The position numbers and the translations under genes are program-made. Below the pieces are notes generated by a model. It saw only the letters and a list, made by a program, of their open reading frames with translations, was not told the origin of the DNA and ran no database searches. Source: Fibrobacter succinogenes (lineage in GTDB: Bacteria > Fibrobacterota > Fibrobacteria > Fibrobacterales > Fibrobacteraceae). Taken from it: 64,000 nt of DNA. This document shows, in pieces, positions 1 through 8,860 of the stretch (within the stretch, counting starts at the first letter, position 1; every line of letters starts with the position of its first letter). Where the stretch lies: contig CADCGB010000002.1 of NCBI GenBank assembly GCA_902800815.1, positions 62,001-126,000 of the forward strand. Direction: 5' to 3'.

Positions 1-108
1 CGCAGCGGAAAAATTGCCCTGTGCACGGGCCACGCCCGGTAAACAAAAAAGCACCGCCAAGACAAAAACCAGCCAAATTTTGGAACATTTAGTCTCATTT
101 CTAGACAT
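1..108 (-). CDS. Secreted protein, N-terminal fragment
   Basis: Only the first 36 codons lie in the window; the gene runs off the left edge. The ATG is at 108, preceded by a near-perfect Shine-Dalgarno AAGGAGG at 114-120 with a 5-nt spacer. The product starts with a short polar stretch, then a hydrophobic core (IWLVFVLAVLFCLPG) and an ARA/Q cleavage site, a classic Sec signal peptide. The function cannot be read from this fragment. It is divergent from the CotH gene at 303, with about 190 bp between the two starts for their promoters. Confidence 0.8.
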   Translation of the reverse strand, partial: MSRNETKCSKIWLVFVLAVLFCLPGVARAQGNFSAA

Positions 109-302
109 AGGAACCTCCTTCCTTATCAATATACAACTATTTGATGAACAGGAAAACCCTTCGGTTTCAAAAAAAATCGCCATTTTTCGCCTTTTTTCGA
201 GTTGTAAGCAAAAACAACGCGTAAACTACAATTAACGTAGCGTTTTTACATATATCATATACTTTTAGTCTAGACAAATGAACAGGTTTGGTTGGAGGTC
301 AC

Positions 303-2162
303 ATGTCAAGCCTAAAAAAACTCTCTCTCGCTGTCGGATTCGGCCTAGCAGGCGCTTTCGCACAGACATATGATTTGCCCATCGTGTTCATCGACACCAA
401 GGGTAAATGCCTAGACAACACTGTGAACGACAAGATGCCCGCCACGATGAGCGTGCTGGACGCGGCAACGAACAACGTAGCCGACAGTGCCAAGGGTACG
501 CACTACGACATCGGTATCAAGGTTCGTGGCCAATCCTCGGCCAAGTTCCCCAAGCCCGGCTACAGCGTGGAAGTCCGCGACAACCAGGGCGAAGGCCTAG
601 ACGTAAGCATGCTCGGGCTCCCCCCTGCCGACGATTGGGTATTCCATGGCCCGTACGTTGACAAGAGCATGATGCGCAACGCGCTCGCCCACTGGCTGTT
701 TAGGCAGGCAGGCCACTACAGCCCCCGCACCAAGCATTTCGACCTCTACATCAACGGCGTGTACCGCGGCGTGTACGTGCTTATCGAAAAAATCAAGCGC
801 GGCAAGTACCGCGTAGACGTGAGCAAGCTTAAAGAAACCGACATTAGCGGCGACGACGTGACCGGTGGCTACATCTGGGCATTCGACAAGACCGGCACCA
901 ATACCGGCGGCATGGGCAACGAAGACATCAACAAGGAAGGCTTCAAGACCGCCGACGGCCTGAACGTCATCATGCACTACCCCAAGAAGGAAAACCTGCA
1001 AACAGAGCAGCAGGCCTACCTGAAAAAGTACCTGGAAGATCTCGAGAACCTGTTCAAGAACGGCAAGAACGGCAGCGGGTACGAAAACTATGTGGACATG
1101 ACTTCGGCGCTCGACTACGTGCTGCACGAAGAAGTGACCAACAACTCCGACTCCTACTGGTGCAGTTTCTTCTTGCACAAGCCCAAGGAAAGCAAGGGCG
1201 GCAAGGTGACGCTTGGCCCGGCTTGGGACTTTAACCTCGCCATGAGCAACGGAAGTCAGCCCGAGAACGGCGGTAACAATAACGGCGGCAACAACGGCTT
1301 CAACTGGAATATGTGGGGCGGTGGCGGAATGGGCGGTGGCGGAATGGGAAGTTCCGGCACCACCGGCTGGCAAATCGAGAGCAGCATGAAAACCGGCATG
1401 AGCGGGCTCAAGATTCCCAACTGGCTGCTTGGCATGTGGAAAGACAGCCATTACCAGAGCGAACTGAAAAAACGCTGGGCGGAACTCCGCAGCGGCGTAT
1501 GGCACTCCAAGACCATGGACGTGTATCTCGACTCCATGAAGACGTACCTGACGAAGGCTGCCGACAGAAACTTCAAGCGCTGGCCGAACTTGGGCAAGTC
1601 TAGCGGACAGGGCGACAGCGACCCGCAGCCGATGAAATACTGCAACCAAGGCGGTGGTCAGCAAGGCTGGGGCATGAACATGCCTATGGGCGGCTACAAT
1701 GCCGACACCTGGGACGGCGAGTTCGAACATCTCCGCAAGAAGATGAAGGAACGCATGAAGTGGATGGACCAGCAGCTCGGATTTACCGAACCTGCGCAGC
1801 CCATCGTCACCGAGCCCGTAATCCACGTTCCCGACTGGGAAAACGACAAGAAGGATTCTTCGATAACCGACCTGGATGGCGATTCCATCCCGCCGATTAC
1901 TGTCCCGTGGGGCAGGCAGGATTCCATCCGCACAGCCCTGGACGATTTCAGCAGGCTCTCGCCGACAAACTTCTTCAACGTGAACGGCGACAAGATCGAA
2001 ATCATGACAGACCTGGGCGGAACCTTCGCGCTAGTCGACCTGAACGGCGTCACGCTGTTCAAGACCAGAATCAAGAAGGGTGTCACGACCCTGAAGGTGC
2101 CGGAAAGCGCTCAGGACAAGCACTGGATAGCAACACTCAACGGAAAGATGCTCAACAAGTAG
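303..2162 (+). CDS. Secreted CotH-family protein (copy 1)
   Basis: 619-residue exported protein of the CotH family (spore-coat protein H, an atypical kinase-like fold). The ATG at 303 is chosen because GGAGG at 294-298 precedes it; a TTG at 288 is in frame but would put this ribosome site inside the gene. Residues 1-20 are a signal peptide ending AFA/Q. CotH hallmarks are a KVRGQSS-type segment near residue 76, GVYVLIEKI near 155-165, and WDFNLA near 308. Residues about 319-350 are a Gly/Asn-rich loop (GGNNNGGNN, GGGGMGGGG). The last 55 residues form a small beta-rich tail (ALVDLNGVTLFK to HWIATLNGKMLNK) resembling a C-terminal sorting domain. A paralogue follows 86 bp downstream. The substrate is unknown; a role at the cell surface is inferred from the signal peptide and tail. 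Confidence 0.85.
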   Translation: MSSLKKLSLAVGFGLAGAFAQTYDLPIVFIDTKGKCLDNTVNDKMPATMSVLDAATNNVADSAKGTHYDIGIKVRGQSSAKFPKPGYSVEVRDNQGEGLDVSMLGLPPADDWVFHGPYVDKSMMRNALAHWLFRQAGHYSPRTKHFDLYINGVYRGVYVLIEKIKRGKYRVDVSKLKETDISGDDVTGGYIWAFDKTGTNTGGMGNEDINKEGFKTADGLNVIMHYPKKENLQTEQQAYLKKYLEDLENLFKNGKNGSGYENYVDMTSALDYVLHEEVTNNSDSYWCSFFLHKPKESKGGKVTLGPAWDFNLAMSNGSQPENGGNNNGGNNGFNWNMWGGGGMGGGGMGSSGTTGWQIESSMKTGMSGLKIPNWLLGMWKDSHYQSELKKRWAELRSGVWHSKTMDVYLDSMKTYLTKAADRNFKRWPNLGKSSGQGDSDPQPMKYCNQGGGQQGWGMNMPMGGYNADTWDGEFEHLRKKMKERMKWMDQQLGFTEPAQPIVTEPVIHVPDWENDKKDSSITDLDGDSIPPITVPWGRQDSIRTALDDFSRLSPTNFFNVNGDKIEIMTDLGGTFALVDLNGVTLFKTRIKKGVTTLKVPESAQDKHWIATLNGKMLNK

Positions 2163-2248
2163 AAGATATTAGAAAAGACTTATTCGCAAGGACGACTCTC
2201 AAAGCCGTCCTTTCGTGCAAAAGAAGGTTTTGGTTAAGGAGTTCATCT

Positions 2249-4030
2249 ATGTTTAAAAATTTCAAGATTCCGTTTTGTGGAATGGTTCTTGCGATGGCGC
2301 TCCCGCTATTCGCGCAGACCTACGACCTGCCGCTCATCATCGTGAACACGCAAAACGGCAAGACACTCGAGAAGGGAGCCGACAAGATTCCCGGCACCAT
2401 GCGCATCCTGGACAAGGGCACGAACAGTGTCGCCGACAGTTCCAAGGGCGAACTCATGAATATCGGCATCAAGATTCGCGGGCAGACCTCCGCCGACTTC
2501 CCGAAAAAGGGCTACGGCATCGAACTCAAGGCGCGCGCCTGCACGAACGTCGCCGACACCGCCTGCCACGATACGAGCCTCAAGGTCTTGGGCATGCCGA
2601 AGAACGCCGACTGGGTGTTCCACGGCCCGTATGTCGACAAGACGCTCATCCGTAACGCGCTCGCCCACTGGCTCTACCAGCGCACGGGTCGCTACAGTTC
2701 CCGTTTCAAGTTCTTCGAACTCTACCTGAACGGGCAATACAAGGGCGTGTACCTGCTGCTCGAAAAAATCAAGCGAGCCAAGTCCCGCGTGCATATCGCG
2801 AAACTCAAGGACGAAGACGTTGACGGCGACGAGGTTACCGGCGGCTACGTGCTGAGCGTCGACAAGGTCGATAACAACTCCACGAGCGGCCTCAGCAAGG
2901 AAGGTTTCAAGAGCAAAGACGGCTCCCCCGTCATCATGCGTTCCCCGAAAAAGGAGAACACCAACAAGCAACAGCAGGAATACATCGAGAAGTTCTTCAA
3001 CTCCATCGAGCAGAAGTGTGATAACGGCGATGTCACTACCAACGGCTGCTCCGACATCCTTGACCTGGATGCCGCCGTCGACTACATCATGCACGAGGAC
3101 GTAACCAACAATACCGACGCCTACATCTGCAGTTTCTACATGTTCAAGGACAAAGACAGCAAGGGCGGCAAACTACAACTCGGCGCCCCGTGGGATTTCA
3201 ACCTGGGATTCGGCGCCTACCAGCGCGTCGGTGGCGAAAAGTCTGACGGCTGGCGCGTACCGCAGAGCGCGAAGGGCGGTTCCGGCGAATGGTTTGTGGC
3301 CAAGTGGGTGCAGAACCTGTGGAACAACAACACCTTCCAGCAGATGTACAAGGCACGCTGGGCAGAACTGCGCAGCGGCGTATGGCACACCAAGAACATC
3401 GACAACTTTATCGACTCGCTCAAGACCGTGCTCAAGAAAGCCGCCGACAGAAACTTTGAACGCTGGCCGAACCTGGGCCAGGCAAGCGGCACCTGCGACG
3501 CCGACCCGATGGATTCCGGAAACAATAACGGTGGCAACAACAACGGCGGCATGTGGGGCTGGGGCGGCGGTGGCATGGGCGGCTTCTGCATGGGAATGAA
3601 GATGAACTACTACAATGAACCCACGTGGGACGCCGAAATCGAGCACCTCCGTAAGTACGTGAAGCAGAGATTCGCATGGATCGACCAACAGCTGAGTTTC
3701 TCTACCCCCATCGCAACCGAAGCGCTCATCATCGATGACTGGACCTACTACGACAAGGTGGAAGAGGACGACCCGGGCAACATCACCGAACCTCCCCCGG
3801 ACGCGGTACAGCCCTACCTCAACATCACCCGCCTGAACTTCTACACGCTCGTGGGCAGCACGCTCACCGTACAGAGCGTCGACGGAGGCCTGTTCAGGCT
3901 TGTCGCGCTCGATGGCAAAACGCTCTTCAAGAAACAGATACCCGCCGGCACGCAGTCGTTCCAGATTCCGCGTGCGGCACTGAACCAGCACTGGATTGCA
4001 ACACTCAACGGGAAGATGCTAAGCCGCTAA
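2249..4030 (+). CDS. Secreted CotH-family protein (copy 2)
   Basis: 593-residue tandem paralogue of the preceding CotH protein. The ATG at 2249 has AAGGAG at 2236-2241 with a 7-nt spacer, and the protein opens with a signal peptide (MFKNFKIPFCGMVLAMALPLFA/Q split across the core). Shared blocks include DWVFHGPYVDK, RNALAHWL, GVYLLLEKIKR and WDFNLGFG. A Gly/Asn/Met-rich loop here lies in the C-terminal half, near residues 424-448. The C-terminal tail is almost identical to copy 1 (HWIATLNGKML), which suggests both are handled by the same export or anchoring system. It probably shares a transcript with copy 1. The last 26 bp overlap the 3' end of the convergent fibro-slime gene. The biochemical activity is not established by sequence. 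Confidence 0.85.
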   Translation: MFKNFKIPFCGMVLAMALPLFAQTYDLPLIIVNTQNGKTLEKGADKIPGTMRILDKGTNSVADSSKGELMNIGIKIRGQTSADFPKKGYGIELKARACTNVADTACHDTSLKVLGMPKNADWVFHGPYVDKTLIRNALAHWLYQRTGRYSSRFKFFELYLNGQYKGVYLLLEKIKRAKSRVHIAKLKDEDVDGDEVTGGYVLSVDKVDNNSTSGLSKEGFKSKDGSPVIMRSPKKENTNKQQQEYIEKFFNSIEQKCDNGDVTTNGCSDILDLDAAVDYIMHEDVTNNTDAYICSFYMFKDKDSKGGKLQLGAPWDFNLGFGAYQRVGGEKSDGWRVPQSAKGGSGEWFVAKWVQNLWNNNTFQQMYKARWAELRSGVWHTKNIDNFIDSLKTVLKKAADRNFERWPNLGQASGTCDADPMDSGNNNGGNNNGGMWGWGGGGMGGFCMGMKMNYYNEPTWDAEIEHLRKYVKQRFAWIDQQLSFSTPIATEALIIDDWTYYDKVEEDDPGNITEPPPDAVQPYLNITRLNFYTLVGSTLTVQSVDGGLFRLVALDGKTLFKKQIPAGTQSFQIPRAALNQHWIATLNGKMLSR

Positions 4031-7000
4031 AGTTTTTACCGCGGCGCACGCCCCAGAAATTGTCGCGAACTTGGTGAAGTGTATTTTTTCCGTTCACGAC
4101 AATTTTTATTTCTAGGCGCGAGATGTAGACGCCAGTCCCGACCAAGCGGCCGCTATTGGAACGCATGTTCCATGCAAGGAAGATATTTCCCTTGTTCTTG
4201 AGGCAGCCCTCTTCGCCGTACACGCCCTTGTCGGAGCACCTTATCGTATTGGACGTTCCGCCCACGTACTCGCCGAACTGACTGTAATAGAACGTGCGGT
4301 AGTACAGTTCCACGGCATCGTCAGATACAACCGTCCTTTCGCCGCTACGGTACTCTTCGAGATTGAACTCGGTTACCTCGCCCGCCTTTACGGCATCGAT
4401 AAGTTCACGCGCAACGCCTGCTTCTGCAAGTTCCGCATCCAGCCTGCCGCTACGGATGGCATCGAAGAGGTCGGCCTGCGTCACGGTCTGGACGTTCCCT
4501 ATGGTGATTACCGTATCGCGGCTCGCCTCGATATTCGCCTCCGCCATTTTCGCGAAGAGCTCCAGGTCGCCCTCGCCGACAACGGACCTGTAGTTGTCCT
4601 CGGTAATGGAACCGTCCAAAATCCCGTTGATGGCCTGCTCGCTAAAACCGTACGAGGTATCCACCAGGTTCACGCGAATGTCGTTGAACAACTGCGTCAA
4701 GGCTTCCTGCTCGCTGATGCCGACAATCGTCGTGTCGTAATCAGTTTCGCTCCCGACGCGAGACTTCACGAAGGCATCGAACTTCTCGACGGCATCCTTC
4801 GTCTGCTCTACCATAATCTTCGCGATATCAAAAGCGACAAGCGAGCCCTGCACGCCGAGCGAATCCGCTATCTGCTGGGCGCTCTGGCTTATATCTGTCA
4901 CAAGCTTCACCTGCGTAACCGTATCGTTCCCGATAACGCCATAGGGGTCTTCTCCCAGCGAGACTACGCCCGGGTTCTCTACACCGAGTTCCTGGTCGCC
5001 CGTAATGGCAACCCACGGATTGTCCCTGTGCGGTACATTCCCGGCAAGGTCCTGCGCACCGCCCTTGGGTGCAAACCTGATCAGGTCACCATCCGTCGGC
5101 AGTACAGCCCCGTTCCCGCCCGAGGTATAGACGAGCGTCATGCGCGCACCCGTGCCGCCCTGCTGCAGAGGCCTTTCGGGCTTCTCGTTTATTCCCGAGC
5201 GCATGCAGGTGTATTCAAAGATTTCAGTAAACAGGTGCCGGGACTCTTCAGAAATCGCCTCGCTGAAGGTAATGTCTATAAGCCTGCTCCCGTCCTTGCT
5301 TAACTTTTTCGAGGCAGAAAGCACGATGGGTCCGACACCATCGGCAACCTGCTCGTTCTCGATAAAGAAGTTGCTGACCTCGCCCTCATTTTCGTAGGTA
5401 AACCAGTTGTTCAGGCTTCCAGAATAGATTCCCGACGCATCTCCGGTAAACTGTCTACTACCAAAACCGCAAACCTTCCCGGTACATTCCGCGCCAAGGT
5501 CTTCGGCAGTAAGTACGATGTCGGTCTCGTTCACAATCTTGAAGTTCGATGTCGCCACGAACGTTTCTCCGAAAGTCAGCTGGATAGAATCCAGACGGCT
5601 CTTGCCATTGACTGCGCGCTCAAAGTGAACGTACAGGCTGTCGGCACGCCCGTCCCCGTTCCGGTCCATCGCAATAGCCTTCTCCACACGCGGTGCGGGT
5701 GGTTCGGCAAACTTCAGGTCGGTCCATACCGAAACCCCCGCCGCGGCGCCCTTCGCCGTGAGCACGGTTCCGGACACGGGAGCATTCGCATGCACGTAGA
5801 ATGTCGCACGCCCATCCTCGTCCAGGTTCACCGCGCTGATTTTCTTTCCGCCCGGCGCATCCAGGATATCTATCGCCGCATTCGAGAACGATAGGTTTAT
5901 CTTGCGGTTGTAATTGTTGACGACGGCCCATTCCTCGAAGAACGTGATATTCACCTGGTAAGTCGCATACGCCCAGGGGCCAATCTGCGCCGTATCGCCA
6001 GAGACCTGCGTACCGAGGACAGTCCAGTCTTCCTTCGCGAACGCGACGCTCGGCACGGAATAGGACGGCACGGTAATTTCCACCTTCGTCACCTGGCTCG
6101 GGTCAGCCTTCAGGGTAATTTCCAGGAAGTAGTGCCCGGGAGCAAGCGCGTAATTCGAAACAATCGCTGCAGAATCTATCGAGAACGTGGAATCGCTCGT
6201 AATCTTGATTCCCTCGTAATGGGTACCGACCCCGAGTATCTCGGGCCCCGCGAGGTTACCGCCGGTAAGCTTGAAGGTCGACGCGCCACCGGTCGTATCG
6301 CGCTCGGCAGAATTCGCGTCGAAATTGCAGGAAAGCTTGCTCTTCTTGTTGATCTGCCATACCTCGTAACTCATTCCGGAGCCGCGCCTGTCCGAAGTCA
6401 GGAACAGCGACGCCTCGACCTGCAAGTCAATGGAAGTGCGCATGCGGAAATTCGACGAACCGGTATGGCGCTCCACGTAAAAAATATGGAAGTCGTACGT
6501 CTTTCCCGGAACAAGCATGTCGCCGGTATTCTGCCCGATGGTATCGAGATCTACAGCACCCGCCACCTGGCCATGCTGCCCGCCGATATCCACCGCAAGG
6601 CGATTGTCGATAAACACCCAAACATCGTCGTCGCCGTAAAAGTCGAAGTACTGGCCCGGGACATACTCGAACGTCGCCTGGATCTTTGCGGCATACCCGA
6701 AGTTGTGCTTCCCTATCTTCGTTCCCTTCAGCTGGTCGTAGTAAGGGTTCGGAACCGTCTCCGCATCGTCGAGAAACTCGAAATCGTCCAGCAGGAACAT
6801 ACCGTCCGAATTGGCCTCGTTGCCTTTCGATATCTGGTCCTTCGAAACTTCCGCAAGCCAGAAACCCTCGTCATCCATAGATACATACAGGTCGCGGCAG
6901 GTCATGTTCGTGTATTCGTTGCCCGCACTGTCCTTGGCGACAACCTCGGGCAGGAACCAGCTGTCGAGATGCTCCGTAATCTTGCACTTTTCCGGGAAGG

Positions 7001-7610
7001 GGTCCGCACGCACGGGAACCCCGTTCGCACCGAGCCTGTATTCGACCATACCCGTAACAGCCTTGTCCTTGCCGGAGCACCCGCCCGAACCGAAGTCCGC
7101 GCTGACGCCGTTTGCGGGGTCACCGTTTTTTCCGCTTCCGTCGCCATCGCCATTGGTACCGTGCAGCCAGTCGTAGACGGTCACGGGAATCTTCTTGAGC
7201 GGGCAGTCGCCAAGCACGCCGGGGTAACCGGAAAACAGCGCGGGAACGTCGGTCTTGTAGCCCTGCACCCAGACCGTATCGGAGAGGGCGGCAACGGAAT
7301 CCAGCAATATCTCGCTAGATACCGAAGGTTCCTCGGCGACCATGCCCTCGGCACCCACGTAGTTGAGGCCGACAGTCTGCTTGAAGTAGACCCCGAAGCC
7401 CTCGGCGGGCGCATCCACCGTCGCCTTGAACCAGCCGCAGTAATTTTCGAGAGGCGTCATCGTGGCTACGGAATCGCCCCCTACGAACAGCACCGCGTTT
7501 GTGTTCGACCACGGCGTAAAGAAAACGACCGTCTTTTCGGCATGAGCCGTTCCGAGCGCCAAGACGGCAGCCACGGCCAGCACCCTGCCCTTTTCTACCC
7601 AATTCACCAT
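4005..7610 (-). CDS. Fibro-slime (PA14-like) domain secreted protein
   Basis: About 1201-residue exported protein. Several ATGs are possible (7631, 7619, 7610). I chose 7610 because CAGGGA lies 8 nt upstream and because it gives a compact signal peptide (GRVLAVAAVLALGTAHA/E). Residues about 25-100 resemble a small carbohydrate-binding-type module (TVVFFTPWSNTNAVLF). A fibro-slime/PA14 domain follows at about 140-400, with the diagnostic FDFYGDDDVWVFIDNRLAVDIGG and the motifs FHIFYVERHTGSSNFRM. Later segments are Ig-like or adhesin-like, including an N-G-D-G-R-A-D calcium-type loop. The C-terminal end (GRLVGTGVYISRLE) resembles a sorting-domain beta strand. In Fibrobacter, fibro-slime proteins are outer-surface proteins linked to adhesion to cellulose; that role is inferred here. 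It converges on and overlaps the second CotH gene by 26 bp. Confidence 0.88.
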   Translation of the reverse strand: MVNWVEKGRVLAVAAVLALGTAHAEKTVVFFTPWSNTNAVLFVGGDSVATMTPLENYCGWFKATVDAPAEGFGVYFKQTVGLNYVGAEGMVAEEPSVSSEILLDSVAALSDTVWVQGYKTDVPALFSGYPGVLGDCPLKKIPVTVYDWLHGTNGDGDGSGKNGDPANGVSADFGSGGCSGKDKAVTGMVEYRLGANGVPVRADPFPEKCKITEHLDSWFLPEVVAKDSAGNEYTNMTCRDLYVSMDDEGFWLAEVSKDQISKGNEANSDGMFLLDDFEFLDDAETVPNPYYDQLKGTKIGKHNFGYAAKIQATFEYVPGQYFDFYGDDDVWVFIDNRLAVDIGGQHGQVAGAVDLDTIGQNTGDMLVPGKTYDFHIFYVERHTGSSNFRMRTSIDLQVEASLFLTSDRRGSGMSYEVWQINKKSKLSCNFDANSAERDTTGGASTFKLTGGNLAGPEILGVGTHYEGIKITSDSTFSIDSAAIVSNYALAPGHYFLEITLKADPSQVTKVEITVPSYSVPSVAFAKEDWTVLGTQVSGDTAQIGPWAYATYQVNITFFEEWAVVNNYNRKINLSFSNAAIDILDAPGGKKISAVNLDEDGRATFYVHANAPVSGTVLTAKGAAAGVSVWTDLKFAEPPAPRVEKAIAMDRNGDGRADSLYVHFERAVNGKSRLDSIQLTFGETFVATSNFKIVNETDIVLTAEDLGAECTGKVCGFGSRQFTGDASGIYSGSLNNWFTYENEGEVSNFFIENEQVADGVGPIVLSASKKLSKDGSRLIDITFSEAISEESRHLFTEIFEYTCMRSGINEKPERPLQQGGTGARMTLVYTSGGNGAVLPTDGDLIRFAPKGGAQDLAGNVPHRDNPWVAITGDQELGVENPGVVSLGEDPYGVIGNDTVTQVKLVTDISQSAQQIADSLGVQGSLVAFDIAKIMVEQTKDAVEKFDAFVKSRVGSETDYDTTIVGISEQEALTQLFNDIRVNLVDTSYGFSEQAINGILDGSITEDNYRSVVGEGDLELFAKMAEANIEASRDTVITIGNVQTVTQADLFDAIRSGRLDAELAEAGVARELIDAVKAGEVTEFNLEEYRSGERTVVSDDAVELYYRTFYYSQFGEYVGGTSNTIRCSDKGVYGEEGCLKNKGNIFLAWNMRSNSGRLVGTGVYISRLEIKIVVNGKNTLHQVRDNFWGVRRGKNFSGLASSR

Positions 7611-7638
7611 AACATCCATCCCTGAGATCATTTACAAT

Positions 7639-7751
7639 GTTCTCAATTTTTAGGAACAAATATAATATCATTCCAACAAAATCTATTATTTTAAATAAAA
7701 TTTTACCATTTTTCAACAGCAAACGTTCTCACTTTTCACAAGATGTTCTCA
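7639..7751 (-). promoter_or_regulatory. Upstream region of fibro-slime gene with three TGAGAAC repeats
   Basis: On the minus strand TGAGAAC occurs at 7745-7751, 7725-7731 and 7639-7645. The first two are exactly 20 bp apart, two helical turns. A TATATT -10-like box lies at 7659-7664, so the distal pair would sit roughly 70-90 bp upstream of the start of transcription and the third within the leader. This arrangement suggests a regulator binding site, but no regulator is identified. Confidence 0.4.
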
Positions 7752-7772
7752 TTTCCCCTCAGAAACGACCAA

Positions 7773-7800
7773 ATAAAAAAAGGCGGCGCAAGGCCACCTT
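7773..7800 (-). terminator. Rho-independent terminator (second of two)
   Basis: On the minus strand an 8-bp stem (AAGGTGGC / GCCGCCTT, one G-U pair) with loop CTTGC is followed by a run of seven T. The same 23-bp element recurs at 10363-10385 after glnS. It backs up the terminator at 7824-7848 for the gene ending at 7856. Confidence 0.75.
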
Positions 7801-7823
7801 ATTCTCCACATCTTGCTAAAAGC

Positions 7824-7848
7824 AAAAGGGACGTCCGATGGACGCCCC
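7824..7848 (-). terminator. Rho-independent terminator of TPR gene
   Basis: On the minus strand a 9-bp stem (GGGGCGTCC / GGACGTCCC, one G-U pair) with a 3-nt loop is followed by TTTTGCTTTT, 8 bp after the stop codon of the gene at 7856. Confidence 0.8.
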
Positions 7849-7855
7849 TTATTTG

Positions 7856-8842
7856 TTACTTCTGATTCGACCAGATGACGTAATCCTTGAGGGATTCTAT
7901 CTGCTTTTTATCCAGGTAGTAAGCCAGCGAGGGCCTATCCGGGAGAATGATTTCGTACATGATAAAGGAATTGATCTTCCCTGCCGAAAGGACCTTGTCC
8001 AGGCGTGTAAGCGTCTTTGAATTTGCCTTCCGTTCATCAATCTTCGGCAACAGGCCGGCAAGGCATTCCTTGATCATCGCCTCGCCCATGTCCTTGTTAG
8101 CCTCGGCACGCTTCTTGTACTCGGGTTCGAACTTCCACGCTGCCTCGATAAACGCGTAATACATCCAGAGGGTATCGACCTCCACCACCACGGAACCATC
8201 GGGTGTCTGGAGGACACGTGCCTGCGGGTTGAACGCCCAGTGGCTTGAATCGAGCCCGTTGGCCGCATAGATTTTCTGGCGCAGGGATTCGAGCCGCGGG
8301 TTGTTACGGTTCAGCACCTTCGCGATAGAAATCTCCTCGAGGGCCTTTTTCTGTTCGCCTTTGTTGCGGTAAACATCGGCAAGCAGCCAGTGTGCGAGGT
8401 AATCGATGTAATTCGCCTCTATCGCCTTCTTATACCAGGATTCAGCCATGTCCCAGTTCTGCTCAATGCCGAAGGTCTGTGCGATGTAGGCCATCACGAT
8501 AGTCGCATTCGGGTCGAGCAGCAGCACGCGCTTGTAGGCATCGCGGGCCTTCGCGTATTCCTTCTTGGCAAACAGGTCTTCAGCCTTGTTGAAAGCCTTC
8601 TTCAAATCGCCCTTGAACTCAAAGGCGGTTACCTTGTAGCCACCATCCACCGTCTTGCGGTAGGCGGGCATGTTCAGCAGCTTGCTGCGGTCCGGTTCCG
8701 GGAAGGGCTTCTTGAGTTCCTTCACGGAATAGGCAATCTTGGAGGAGTTCAGCGTCTCCATCGCACGCTTCAAGGGGTTGTCGTTTTCCGCAAAGGCTAC
8801 TGCGGCAGACATGCAGAGAATGAGAAGTGTCTTGAATTTCAT
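7856..8842 (-). CDS. Exported tetratricopeptide-repeat protein
   Basis: 328-residue protein with a signal peptide (LLILCMSAAVAFA/E) and at least two TPR units in the middle: AEDLFAKKEYAKARDAYKRVLLLDPN near 90-115 and WDMAESWYKKAIEANYIDYLAHWLLADVYRNKGEQKKALEEI near 131-172. TPR proteins act as protein-interaction scaffolds; the periplasmic location is inferred from the signal peptide. The C-terminal third is not recognised. No Shine-Dalgarno precedes the ATG, but TATAAT (minus strand, 8849-8854) lies 6 nt before it, suggesting a leaderless transcript of its own. The FISUMP gene upstream ends 18 bp away, so co-transcription is also possible. Two terminators follow. Confidence 0.8.
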   Translation of the reverse strand: MKFKTLLILCMSAAVAFAENDNPLKRAMETLNSSKIAYSVKELKKPFPEPDRSKLLNMPAYRKTVDGGYKVTAFEFKGDLKKAFNKAEDLFAKKEYAKARDAYKRVLLLDPNATIVMAYIAQTFGIEQNWDMAESWYKKAIEANYIDYLAHWLLADVYRNKGEQKKALEEISIAKVLNRNNPRLESLRQKIYAANGLDSSHWAFNPQARVLQTPDGSVVVEVDTLWMYYAFIEAAWKFEPEYKKRAEANKDMGEAMIKECLAGLLPKIDERKANSKTLTRLDKVLSAGKINSFIMYEIILPDRPSLAYYLDKKQIESLKDYVIWSNQK

Positions 8843-8860
8843 ACTGTAATTATAAAAAAG

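Noticed and set aside
288-302. Upstream TTG start for the first CotH gene
   Set aside because: It would place the GGAGG ribosome site inside the coding sequence and add five non-signal residues.
6132-7625. A 497-residue open frame opposite the fibro-slime gene
   Set aside because: No signal peptide, ribosome site or family; the fibro-slime domain on the other strand is unmistakable.
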